Assembly: GCA_050300875.1 (NCBI GenBank) | Contig: JBNKYL010000023.1 | Span: forward strand, 1 to 5,976 | Direction of reading: 5' to 3' | Length of the DNA stretch: 5,976 bases | Source: CBDCFL01 sp050300875 | Lineage (GTDB): Bacteria > Pseudomonadota > Alphaproteobacteria > Rhodobacterales > Rhodobacteraceae | Shown: piece after piece, positions 1-5,976 of the stretch | Layout of the letters: every line of letters starts with the position of its first letter | Numbering within the stretch: the first letter of the stretch is position 1 | Made by a program: the position numbers and the translations under genes | The notes under the pieces: generated by a model | Told to the model about the DNA's origin: nothing | The model's database searches: none | What the model saw: only the letters and a program-made list of their open reading frames with translations

Positions 1-804
1 ACCCGGCACATTCAGCCCCATTTCACCGCGCAGCACATCCAACACGCCAAAGGCCATGTGATCATTGGCGACAAAGACCGCATCAGGGCGGTTCGGTCCG
101 AAAAACATGCGCCGCGCCGCGTCCTTGGCCTCGGCCAGGACGTAGTTTCCAACCTCACGGGCATATAATTCGGCTCCGTGCGCCGCCAATCCTTCGATGA
201 AACCCGCCTCGCGTTCCACCTGGGTTGACGCGCCTTCCCAGCCAGCGATGTATCCGATGCGCCGATGCGCCCCCGCGGCAAGAAACTCGCCCACGCGCCG
301 CCCCCCGGCGCGGTTATCCGACATGACGGCTGACGCATCGCGCCCTTCTTGCCGCCGGTTGAAAAACACGATCGGCACGCCCGCCGCCTTGCAACGCTGC
401 GCAAGGTCGGAACTCAGCGCCACCGAAGCAGCAATGATACCGTCGACCTGATAATCAAGGATCTCCTCGACCACCTCGTCAACATTGCCCGCGGTTTGTC
501 CCGCCATGAAGATCAGGACGTGATAGCCGCGTTGCTGCAACGCCTTTGACAGTTTTTCCAAGGCTTCGGGGTAAAAGTAGTTTTCAAGGTAGGCAACAAC
601 CAACCCGATGATGCGGCTTTTGCCTGACACCATCGCACGCGCCAGGATATTGGGGCGATAGCCAAGTTCGTCCGCCGCCTTTCGCACCTTTTCCACGGTC
701 TTTTTCGATGCCGATGCGCCCGGTGTGAACACCCGGCTGACCGCCGACTGGCTAACCCCGGCGCGGCGCGCAACTTCTGCGGATGTCACCTTGGTTACGT
801 TCAT
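1..804 (-). CDS. LacI-family transcriptional regulator (3' end beyond window)
   Basis: This frame is open from the ATG at 804 to the window edge, giving 268 codons with no stop. LacI-family proteins usually have about 330-350 residues, so roughly the last 70 are missing. Residues 7-26 form the LacI helix-turn-helix (SAEVARRAGVSQSAVSRVF). The hinge region follows with the family motif GYRPNILARA at 48-57 and then IIGLV at 65-69. The periplasmic-binding-like sensor domain shows VDGIIAAS (120-127), a GVPIVFFNR segment (142-150), RRIGYIAG (181-188) and VFVANDHMAFGVLDVL (243-258), the last typical of the effector-binding core. The start codon shares one base with the upstream SDR stop (TGATG), so it is probably translated by coupling. 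Being the last gene of the operon rather than divergent, it would be co-expressed with the genes it presumably represses. The effector is unknown but is likely the imported substrate or an intermediate. Confidence 0.95.
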   Translation of the reverse strand, partial: MNVTKVTSAEVARRAGVSQSAVSRVFTPGASASKKTVEKVRKAADELGYRPNILARAMVSGKSRIIGLVVAYLENYFYPEALEKLSKALQQRGYHVLIFMAGQTAGNVDEVVEEILDYQVDGIIAASVALSSDLAQRCKAAGVPIVFFNRRQEGRDASAVMSDNRAGGRRVGEFLAAGAHRRIGYIAGWEGASTQVEREAGFIEGLAAHGAELYAREVGNYVLAEAKDAARRMFFGPNRPDAVFVANDHMAFGVLDVLRGEMGLNVPG

Positions 805-1568
805 CAGCCTGCCGTCCATCCGCCGTCCAGCATCAATGCCGACCCGGTCACCAGTGACGAAGCGTCTGATGCCAGGTAAACCGCCGCGCCCATGATATCC
901 TCGACCTCGCCGGGACGCCCAAGCTTGATCTTGCCCAGGACCCAGGCCCGTTTTTCCGGGTCGTCGAATGTCGCACGGGTCAGGTCCGTCAGAATAAAGG
1001 TCGGGCAGATCGTGTTTACGCGAATGCCAGCCGTGCCCAGTTCAATGGCCATCGCCTTGGTGAAACCCTCAACCGCGAATTTCGATGCGCAATAGACCGC
1101 GCGGTCCTGTCCGCCGACGTGGCCCATCTGGCTGGAAATGTTGATCAGGCTACCAGGTTTGCCCGCGGCAAGCAGCCCCTTGGCCACCGCCTGCGTCAGG
1201 AAATAGGCGCCGCGCAGGTTGATCCCCATCACCGCATCGAAGTCATCCGGTTGCGTATCGACCGCAGCGGAATGGCGCGCCAGCCCGGCGGAATTGACGA
1301 GGATATCGAACGGCCCGTTATCGGCCACGGCCCGCGCGGTGGTCTCGACATCGCCGACATCCATCGCCAGCACCTGCGCGTCCAGCCCGCGGTCCCGCAT
1401 TTCCCGTGCCACATCGTCCAGCACTTCCGCCCGGCGCGCCGCCAGCGTCACCGACGCACCGTTTTCGGCCAGCGCCATCGCACAAGCGAGACCCAGCCCC
1501 GAAGATGCGCCAGCTACTAGCGCCCGTTTACCATCAAGCCGGAAAGAAGGGGTCTTGGGCAGGTTCAT
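804..1568 (-). CDS. SDR-family NAD(P)-dependent oxidoreductase
   Basis: A 254-aa classical short-chain dehydrogenase/reductase, the usual length for the family, and cytosolic. The dinucleotide-binding motif GASSGLG is at residues 20-26, NSAG (family NNAG) at 92-95, and the structural Asn at 117. The catalytic Ser146, Tyr159 and Lys163 (YxxxK) keep the canonical spacing. Arginines at 45-46 after the second beta strand, instead of an Asp, suggest NADP(H) preference; this is inference. The C-terminus ends in the common LDGGWTAG. Overall style is that of gluconate 5-dehydrogenase/FabG-like sugar and polyol dehydrogenases, so oxidation or reduction of a hydroxyl on the imported substrate is likely; the specific substrate cannot be assigned. 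The ATG at 1568 was chosen because the Rossmann fold starts right after it and it overlaps the upstream stop by 4 nt (ATGA). The same frame stays open upstream to 1850, but that part has no family similarity and lies antiphase within the preceding gene. Confidence 0.95.
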   Translation of the reverse strand: MNLPKTPSFRLDGKRALVAGASSGLGLACAMALAENGASVTLAARRAEVLDDVAREMRDRGLDAQVLAMDVGDVETTARAVADNGPFDILVNSAGLARHSAAVDTQPDDFDAVMGINLRGAYFLTQAVAKGLLAAGKPGSLINISSQMGHVGGQDRAVYCASKFAVEGFTKAMAIELGTAGIRVNTICPTFILTDLTRATFDDPEKRAWVLGKIKLGRPGEVEDIMGAAVYLASDASSLVTGSALMLDGGWTAG

Positions 1569-2599
1569 TGGTGCATCCCGTCTGGAACAATGATCGGCGC
1601 AACATTGCGCGCCTTGTTGAATTCCCCCATCCGGCCCAGAACGTCGACACCTATCTGCGCATAAAGATCCAATAGATCGACCAGCACCCAGTTTTCGCGG
1701 ATCAACCCACCTTCCAACCGCCAGAAATCCAGACTGCGCAGGGTCACTTCCTGCCCCAGTGGCGGAATGCCCATCCAGCCATCGCCACTGATGGTCAGCC
1801 GCATGTTGGGCCAGCCAGTTTCGCAGACATAGTCGCCCGCGGCCACCCAATGCGACATCAGATCACCCATGGCGTCGAGTTTGCGGTCGGGCATCCCGCG
1901 CAGGAAAGGGATCTGGTGCCAGTTGCGGAACCCGGCAATGCCCCGCCCGCTGCCAATGCCCGCGGGACCGTACCAGTTGAACCGGGGGTGCCAGTAGTCT
2001 TCCAGGCGCATCACTTCTGGCCCGCCTTGGGCCGGATGGCGGCACAGGTCGGTCAGCATGGCAATGACATGATCCATCGCCGCCTGCCCATCGCCCGCAA
2101 CGGTCAGCCCGTCGCCCGACATTGGTGCAGGCGTGCACAGGAACGCGCCCAGTTGCGGGGCCATCGGCCATGCACGCGCCTGCATCATCAGTTCTGGAAT
2201 ATCCCAGATCGCCTGCATCTCGGTCACGCGGCCATCTTCAACCTTGAAGAACTCGTGATAGCGCATATGGGCCAGATGCCCCGTCGGCGGAATGGACAGG
2301 AAGGGTGCGGTGAACGTGCCCATATAATTACCCATGCAGCCGACCCAATCCTGCCCATCGGGCGTGGTTCCCGCCATCACGATCATGTCGCGCCGTTCCA
2401 GATCGGGCATGGCGGCATGCAGGGGTGCAAGGCAGCGATCCATGAACCCCGCCCCGTCAGTCAGGTCACCAAACGGGTGGCACATGCGCACCACGGCATT
2501 CGCGGCAAAGAAATCCGAAACGGCACTGTGCACCCCGTCAAATCCGGCCAGCGCGGTCTGATAAGGCAGATATCTGGATTTCAGTTCTTCGGGTGTCAT
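1565..2599 (-). CDS. SnoaL-like / NTF2-like double-domain protein (ester cyclase family), second paralogue
   Basis: A 344-aa protein with two tandem SnoaL-like (NTF2-fold) domains and no signal peptide or membrane segment. The domain-end signature appears twice: residues 102-141 (SIPPTG ... HEFFKVEDGRVTE ... D133) and 277-317 (GIPPLG ... DFWRLEGGLIREN ... D308). They align without gaps at an offset of 175. SnoaL polyketide cyclases use an Asp as general acid/base; D133 and D308 are at the corresponding-looking position in the two halves, so both may be functional (inference). A WYGPAGIGS motif at 209-217 and a WPMAP linker at 144-148 are shared with the paralogue at 3954-4988. Single-domain family members are about 120-150 aa, so this is a fused dimer. 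It starts 6 nt after the HisD-like gene and overlaps the SDR start by 4 nt. Possible roles are isomerase, hydratase, lactone-related enzyme or ligand-binding partner. The reaction is unknown. Confidence 0.88.
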   Translation of the reverse strand: MTPEELKSRYLPYQTALAGFDGVHSAVSDFFAANAVVRMCHPFGDLTDGAGFMDRCLAPLHAAMPDLERRDMIVMAGTTPDGQDWVGCMGNYMGTFTAPFLSIPPTGHLAHMRYHEFFKVEDGRVTEMQAIWDIPELMMQARAWPMAPQLGAFLCTPAPMSGDGLTVAGDGQAAMDHVIAMLTDLCRHPAQGGPEVMRLEDYWHPRFNWYGPAGIGSGRGIAGFRNWHQIPFLRGMPDRKLDAMGDLMSHWVAAGDYVCETGWPNMRLTISGDGWMGIPPLGQEVTLRSLDFWRLEGGLIRENWVLVDLLDLYAQIGVDVLGRMGEFNKARNVAPIIVPDGMHQ

Positions 2600-2605
2600 G
2601 GCGGG

Positions 2606-3934
2606 CTACTCGGCAGCCTCCTGCGGCATGACCGCCGCCCCATAGGCCACATTGCGCCCGCCATAACGGCGCACCCGGATGTTGCATTGTTCGGCATGGC
2701 CGACGAAACCTTCCAGCATACACAGCCGCGACCCGTATTCGCCGATCATCGCTGCCGCCTCGTCCGTCGTCACACGCTGATAGCTGTGGGTCTTCAGGAA
2801 CTTGCCCACCCAAAGCCCACCGGTATACCGACCCGCCTTCTTAGTCGGCAACGTATGGTTCGTGCCGATCACCTTGTCGCCATTCGCCACATTCGTGCGT
2901 GGCCCAAGGAACAGCGCACCATAAGAATGCATGTTGTCCAGGTACCAATCATCGCGATCGGTCATCACCTGCACATGTTCGTAGGCCATGTCATTGGCGA
3001 CCGCCAACATTTCGTCATGGCTGTCGCAGACAATCATATCGCCGTAATCCCGCCAACTGGCCGATGCCGTTTCCACCGTCGGCAAGATGGTCAGCAAACG
3101 GTCGATTTCCGCAAGCGTCGCCTCGGCCAGCTTCCGCGAATTGGTGATCATGCAAGCAGGCGAATTGAACCCATGTTCGGCCTGCCCCAAAATGTCGGTG
3201 GCGCACAGTTCGGCATCCACCGTGTCATCGGCAATGACCATGGTTTCGGTCGGACCAGCGAACAGGTCGATGCCAACCCGCCCGTATAGCTGCCGTTTGG
3301 CTTCGGCGACAAAGGCATTGCCGGGTCCAACCAGCATGTGCACCGGCTCGATCGTTTCAGTGCCAAGCGCCATCGCACCCACGGCCTGCATGCCCCCCAT
3401 GACATAGATTTCATGCGCGCCGCCCATGTGCATGGCGGCCACGATGGCCGGGTGCGGTTTGCCATTCACCGGCGGGGCCGAGGCGATGATGCGCGGCACA
3501 CCCGCAACCGACGCGGTCAGAACCGACATATGCGCGCTTGCCACCATCGGAAACTTGCCGCCGGGCACATAGCATCCCACCGATTGAACCGGGATGTTCT
3601 TGTGGCCCAGGATTACGCCTGGCAGCGTTTCGACTTCGACATCCGTCATCGACGCGCGCTGCGCTTCGGCGAACCGCCGGATCTGGGACTGCGCGAACTT
3701 GATGTCTTCCATGTCGCGGGCAGACACGTTTTGCATGGCGGCTTCGATTTCGGATGCCGTCAGGCGAAAACTGGCCGGTTCGTACTTGTCAAACTTGGCC
3801 GACAGGTCCCGAACCGCAGCGTCACCGCGCGCCTCGATATCGGCCAGCGTGGCTTCGACAATCCCGCGCACCTTTGCGTCCTCTGCTGCTTTTTCAGCCT
3901 CTGGTTTGGACCGTTTCAGATATTCAATTGCCAT
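2606..3934 (-). CDS. Histidinol dehydrogenase family protein, HpsN-like (probable catabolic alcohol dehydrogenase)
   Basis: A 442-aa HisD-family enzyme, full length for the family, cytosolic and expected to be Zn- and NAD-dependent, oxidising a primary alcohol through the aldehyde to the carboxylate. All hallmark residues are visible. Likely zinc ligands are Gln251 and His254 (GQAEHG), Asp353 (GDKVIGTNHTLPT) and His413; the catalytic pair is Glu319-His320 (YEHVQV), and Glu408 precedes the last ligand by five residues as in HisD. The NAD region includes CYVPGGKFP (121-129) and VGPGNAFV (202-209). The motif is AGPTE (226-230) where biosynthetic HisD usually has AGPSE, and no his genes are nearby. 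Together with the importer, SDR and LacI neighbours this points to catabolism. The closest well-known catabolic type is HpsN, sulfopropanediol 3-dehydrogenase; that substrate is a family-based suggestion, not proven here. The start at 3934 is supported by a GAGGT site six bases upstream. Without context it could be annotated hisD. Confidence 0.93.
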   Translation of the reverse strand: MAIEYLKRSKPEAEKAAEDAKVRGIVEATLADIEARGDAAVRDLSAKFDKYEPASFRLTASEIEAAMQNVSARDMEDIKFAQSQIRRFAEAQRASMTDVEVETLPGVILGHKNIPVQSVGCYVPGGKFPMVASAHMSVLTASVAGVPRIIASAPPVNGKPHPAIVAAMHMGGAHEIYVMGGMQAVGAMALGTETIEPVHMLVGPGNAFVAEAKRQLYGRVGIDLFAGPTETMVIADDTVDAELCATDILGQAEHGFNSPACMITNSRKLAEATLAEIDRLLTILPTVETASASWRDYGDMIVCDSHDEMLAVANDMAYEHVQVMTDRDDWYLDNMHSYGALFLGPRTNVANGDKVIGTNHTLPTKKAGRYTGGLWVGKFLKTHSYQRVTTDEAAAMIGEYGSRLCMLEGFVGHAEQCNIRVRRYGGRNVAYGAAVMPQEAAE

Positions 3935-3940
3935 CGTCTT

Positions 3941-3945
3941 ACCTC
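3941..3945 (-). promoter_or_regulatory. Ribosome binding site of the HisD-like gene
   Basis: On the minus strand GAGGT is followed by a 6-nt spacer and the ATG at 3934. It lies in the largest gap of the operon (19 nt, 3935-3953) and supports the chosen start. This is the clearest Shine-Dalgarno site among the complete genes, consistent with independent initiation of the HisD-like enzyme. Confidence 0.7.
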
Positions 3946-3953
3946 GTTATCCT

Positions 3954-4988
3954 TCAACAGGGTTCAGACCGCCGCTGCCCGATTTCGGCAAACAGGTCAT
4001 AGCCGAGTTGCATCAGCACATGCGGGATATCGAGCATGCACCAGTTTTCCACGATCTTGCCGTCGGCACAGCGCCACCAATCACAGTCGCGCATGAACAC
4101 GCGTTTTCCGGTTGGTGGCAGGCCAAGAAACCGACCGACATGCACGCCCGTGATCTGCCGCCAACCATGCAGGAACGCGTAATCGCCATCGCCGGCCTTG
4201 CAGTTCGACCCAACATCGGTGAACCCGGCTTCGGCCCCGTCGCCCCAGCCTTCGAAGGTCATTTCAAACGGCCGCTGGAACGCTGCAAATGCATCCACCG
4301 TTGAATAGGACCCAAGACCGCCGGGGCCGTACCACACCATCCGTTCGTCCCAATAGGGACGCCAGGCCTCGTCTTTGGTGGCCAGTTTTTTCAGCATGCC
4401 TTCGACAAGATCCGCCGCCTGCCGGGACCGCGCCGGGTCGGAAGCGCCACGCAGGATGCCGTCCTGCGTGGCCGGGCCCGGCACCACACCTTCATAGCCC
4501 TGACTTGGCGCAAGCGGCCACAAGCCGAGCGCGATGATCAGTTCGGCAAAGCCGAGGTAGACATGGGTTTCGACGATCCGACCGGCTTCCATCCGGTGAA
4601 ATTCGCCAAAGCGCAGGAAGGCTTGCCTGCCGCTGGCCGGAATGCCGAACAGCGGTTGCGCGAAATGCCCTATGAAATACCCGGTCGAGGTGACCCATTC
4701 GGTGCCCAGGTACTCGCCGCCGATCACAACGTAATTTTGCCGGGTACAGCCCTCAAAAGATGCATAGATCGGTGCCAGAACGTCGGTGACGTAGCCGCCC
4801 GGCCGCACCGTATTGATCGGGTGGCTGGCATGTGTCGCGGCATCCGAGGCAAAGGCCGAATCTGCCGCGCGGCCCACCTGCGTCAGCCCGGGTTCGGCGA
4901 AGCTGTCCAGAAACTGAAGATACCGGGCCTTGTTTTCGGCCGAGGTCGCCGTCGCAATTCCCATTGCCGGTCGGTTGGCGCGGCTCAT
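3954..4988 (-). CDS. SnoaL-like / NTF2-like double-domain protein (ester cyclase family), first paralogue
   Basis: A 344-aa soluble protein made of two SnoaL-like domains. The domain-end signature occurs at residues 115-155 (GIPASGR ... GEFHRMEAGRIVET ... ALG) and 289-329 (GLPPTGK ... CDWWRCADGKIVENW ... D320 ... QLG). The two 41-residue blocks align without gaps at an offset of 174. The putative catalytic-type Asp is present in the C-terminal half (D320), but the N-terminal half has Gly146 at that position, so one half may be inactive or structural (inference). WYGPGGLGS (219-227) and WPLAP (157-161) are shared with the paralogue at 1565-2599, which has the same length and order but is clearly diverged. 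The gene begins in a 4-nt ATGA overlap with the permease stop, so translation is probably coupled to the transporter. It may process or bind the imported compound or an early oxidation product. The reaction is unknown, and annotation tools may call it ester cyclase, polyketide cyclase or nuclear transport factor 2 family protein. Confidence 0.88.
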   Translation of the reverse strand: MSRANRPAMGIATATSAENKARYLQFLDSFAEPGLTQVGRAADSAFASDAATHASHPINTVRPGGYVTDVLAPIYASFEGCTRQNYVVIGGEYLGTEWVTSTGYFIGHFAQPLFGIPASGRQAFLRFGEFHRMEAGRIVETHVYLGFAELIIALGLWPLAPSQGYEGVVPGPATQDGILRGASDPARSRQAADLVEGMLKKLATKDEAWRPYWDERMVWYGPGGLGSYSTVDAFAAFQRPFEMTFEGWGDGAEAGFTDVGSNCKAGDGDYAFLHGWRQITGVHVGRFLGLPPTGKRVFMRDCDWWRCADGKIVENWCMLDIPHVLMQLGYDLFAEIGQRRSEPC

Positions 4989-5866
4989 CCCTTCACCGCC
5001 CCCGCAGTCAGTCCGCCGACGATCTGGCGCTGGAAGAACATCACAAGGATGAACAAAGGCACCGTAGCCGACACAACCGCCGAAACCGCGAACATCACGT
5101 TGCCTTCGGTGTAGGTCGTGCCCAGATAGGCCGCAATTTCCGGGATCATTGTCCGGTTTTCTTCGGCCAGCAGCATCGAGGTCACGACAAAGTCGTTATA
5201 GGCAAGAAGGAAGCTGAACAGGCCGGTGGTGATCACTCCGGGCCACATGACCGGGATGATCACGCGGCGGAATGCCTGAAACTGGCTGCATCCGTCGACT
5301 TTGGCGCTTTCGTCCAGTTCTTTGGGAATGCTTTGGAAAAAGCTGTGCAGCATCCAGAGCGTAAACGGCTGATTGATAGCGACCAGCACGATGATCGTGG
5401 TGGGCAGGATGCCCCAGAGGTTCCATTCGAAAAACGGCAGCAGATAACCGGCAACCAACGTGACCGGAGGGACGGCGCGGAAAATCAATGCGGCAATCAA
5501 TAACCAGAATGTGTAGCGATAACTGGACCGGGACAGGGCGTATCCGCCGAGCGTTCCAAAGGTCAAAGACGTGCAGACGACGAAGAAACAGACGATGAAT
5601 GTGTTGATCACATTTCGCCAGAACTCTTCTTGAACCCACGACCCGCGATAGCCTGCGCCGGTGAAGGCGCTGCCATATTCAGCTTTGGTGCGTTCGCCGG
5701 TCAGCGCATAGGTCCAATCGGCGATGGAAAAGAAGTCAAGCTCGACCTTGAAGCTGCCCCATGCCGTCCAAATGAACGGGAACGCTGCGGCGATCAGCCA
5801 TGCGATGGCAAATCCGTAGACCAGGAACCGAAGCCCCACTGGCATTTTCTGAGCGCGGCTTGCCAT
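4985..5866 (-). CDS. Carbohydrate ABC transporter permease (MalG-type, CUT1)
   Basis: A 293-aa inner-membrane permease of the binding-protein-dependent sugar importer family, near the usual MalG length. About six hydrophobic segments are visible, around residues 11-33, 87-110, 119-145, 152-174, 209-232 and 257-278. The EAA loop that docks the ATPase is at about 183-205 (ESAKVDGCSQFQAFRRVIIP, with the conserved Gly192 and Pro205). A hydrophilic stretch of about 45 residues (about 40-85) follows the first segment and should be periplasmic. It pairs with the permease ending 3 nt upstream; the solute-binding protein and ATPase are not in the window and may lie further right or elsewhere. The start at 5866 is supported by a purine-rich AAAGG site 8 nt upstream. 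The stop overlaps the next gene by 4 nt. Sugars, polyols or glycerol-like compounds are typical CUT1 substrates; which one cannot be told from the sequence. Confidence 0.95.
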   Translation of the reverse strand: MASRAQKMPVGLRFLVYGFAIAWLIAAAFPFIWTAWGSFKVELDFFSIADWTYALTGERTKAEYGSAFTGAGYRGSWVQEEFWRNVINTFIVCFFVVCTSLTFGTLGGYALSRSSYRYTFWLLIAALIFRAVPPVTLVAGYLLPFFEWNLWGILPTTIIVLVAINQPFTLWMLHSFFQSIPKELDESAKVDGCSQFQAFRRVIIPVMWPGVITTGLFSFLLAYNDFVVTSMLLAEENRTMIPEIAAYLGTTYTEGNVMFAVSAVVSATVPLFILVMFFQRQIVGGLTAGAVKG

Positions 5867-5869
5867 GGT

Positions 5870-5976
5870 CTACACCTTTCCTTTGAAATCGCGCCATGTG
5901 CGCACCAGAACTGGCGACAAAAGGATCGCAACCCCGATGATCGTCAGAACCGAGGTTGCCGAGGCGGATGACAACT
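5870..5976 (-). CDS. Sugar ABC transporter permease (MalF-type), C-terminal fragment
   Basis: Only the last 34 codons are in the window; the gene continues past the right edge. The translation shows a last transmembrane segment (TSVLTIIGVAILLSPVLV) followed by a short basic cytoplasmic tail (RTWRDFKGKV) and a TAG stop at 5870-5872. This is how MalF-type CUT1 permeases end. The position directly before a MalG-type permease, with a 3-nt gap, makes it very likely the partner subunit of the same importer. The assignment rests on this short tail plus context. Confidence 0.75.
   Translation of the reverse strand, partial: LSSASATSVLTIIGVAILLSPVLVRTWRDFKGKV
5875..5883 (-). promoter_or_regulatory. 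Ribosome binding site of the MalG-type permease
   Basis: The minus strand reads AAGGAAAGG, ending 8 nt before the ATG at 5866. It lies inside the last codons of the preceding permease gene, as expected for coupled transporter subunits, and supports the chosen start. Confidence 0.55.

Noticed and set aside
12..773. Short minus-strand frames of 130 and 86 codons
   Set aside because: They are out of frame with the LacI gene, whose reading frame is open over the whole region and shows the full helix-turn-helix and sensor-domain motifs.
1569..1850. 94-residue upstream extension of the SDR frame
   Set aside because: The translation has no SDR character and overlaps the second SnoaL coding sequence. 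The ATG at 1568, in an ATGA overlap, gives a normal-length SDR.
1850..3289. 479-codon open frame on the plus strand
   Set aside because: It lies antisense to the second SnoaL gene and the HisD-like gene, both with clear family motifs. Its translation is His/Arg/Pro-rich without a recognisable domain, as expected from a GC-rich antisense frame.
3935..3953. Possible internal promoter or terminator in the largest gap
   Set aside because: The gap is only 19 nt and holds a ribosome binding site; there is no hairpin with a T-run and no recognisable promoter elements.
4832..5503. 223-codon plus-strand frame opposite the permease and first SnoaL gene
   Set aside because: The translation is rich in Arg, His, Gln and Asp with no domain, and it is antisense to a permease with six hydrophobic segments and an EAA loop.

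Overview
The window is GC-rich and tightly packed. It reads entirely on the minus strand as seven co-directional genes with almost no non-coding DNA. The gene types (a CUT1-type sugar/polyol ABC importer, a catabolic histidinol-dehydrogenase-family enzyme, a short-chain dehydrogenase and a LacI regulator) and the codon style suggest an alphaproteobacterium, most likely a Rhodobacteraceae/roseobacter-type organism. That assignment is inferred from gene style only, as no rRNA or other taxonomic marker is present.

In the order of transcription (high to low coordinates) the layout is as follows. The C-terminal end of a first ABC permease (5870-5976, cut by the window edge) is followed by a complete MalG-like second permease (4985-5866), then a 344-aa protein built from two SnoaL/NTF2-like domains (3954-4988). 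Next come a histidinol-dehydrogenase-family enzyme resembling the HpsN sulfopropanediol dehydrogenases (2606-3934) and a second, diverged 344-aa double-SnoaL protein (1565-2599). The last two are a classical SDR oxidoreductase (804-1568) and a LacI-family regulator (1-804, C-terminus beyond the window edge). Junctions are 3 nt, a 4-nt ATGA overlap, 19 nt, 6 nt, a 4-nt ATGA overlap and a 1-nt TGATG overlap. This is the signature of one translationally coupled operon whose promoter lies to the right of the window.

A plausible reading is an uptake-and-oxidation module. The importer brings in a small polyhydroxylated (possibly sulfonated) compound. The SDR and the zinc-dependent HisD-like enzyme oxidise alcohol groups, and the SnoaL-like proteins act on an intermediate, for example by isomerisation, hydration/dehydration or lactone chemistry, or simply bind it. 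The LacI protein probably senses the substrate or an intermediate. The substrate cannot be read from the sequence. The most unusual point is the pair of paralogous double-SnoaL proteins bracketing the HisD-like gene.

There is no stretch above 300 bases without a gene. I saw no RNA gene, mobile element, CRISPR array or convincing terminator.
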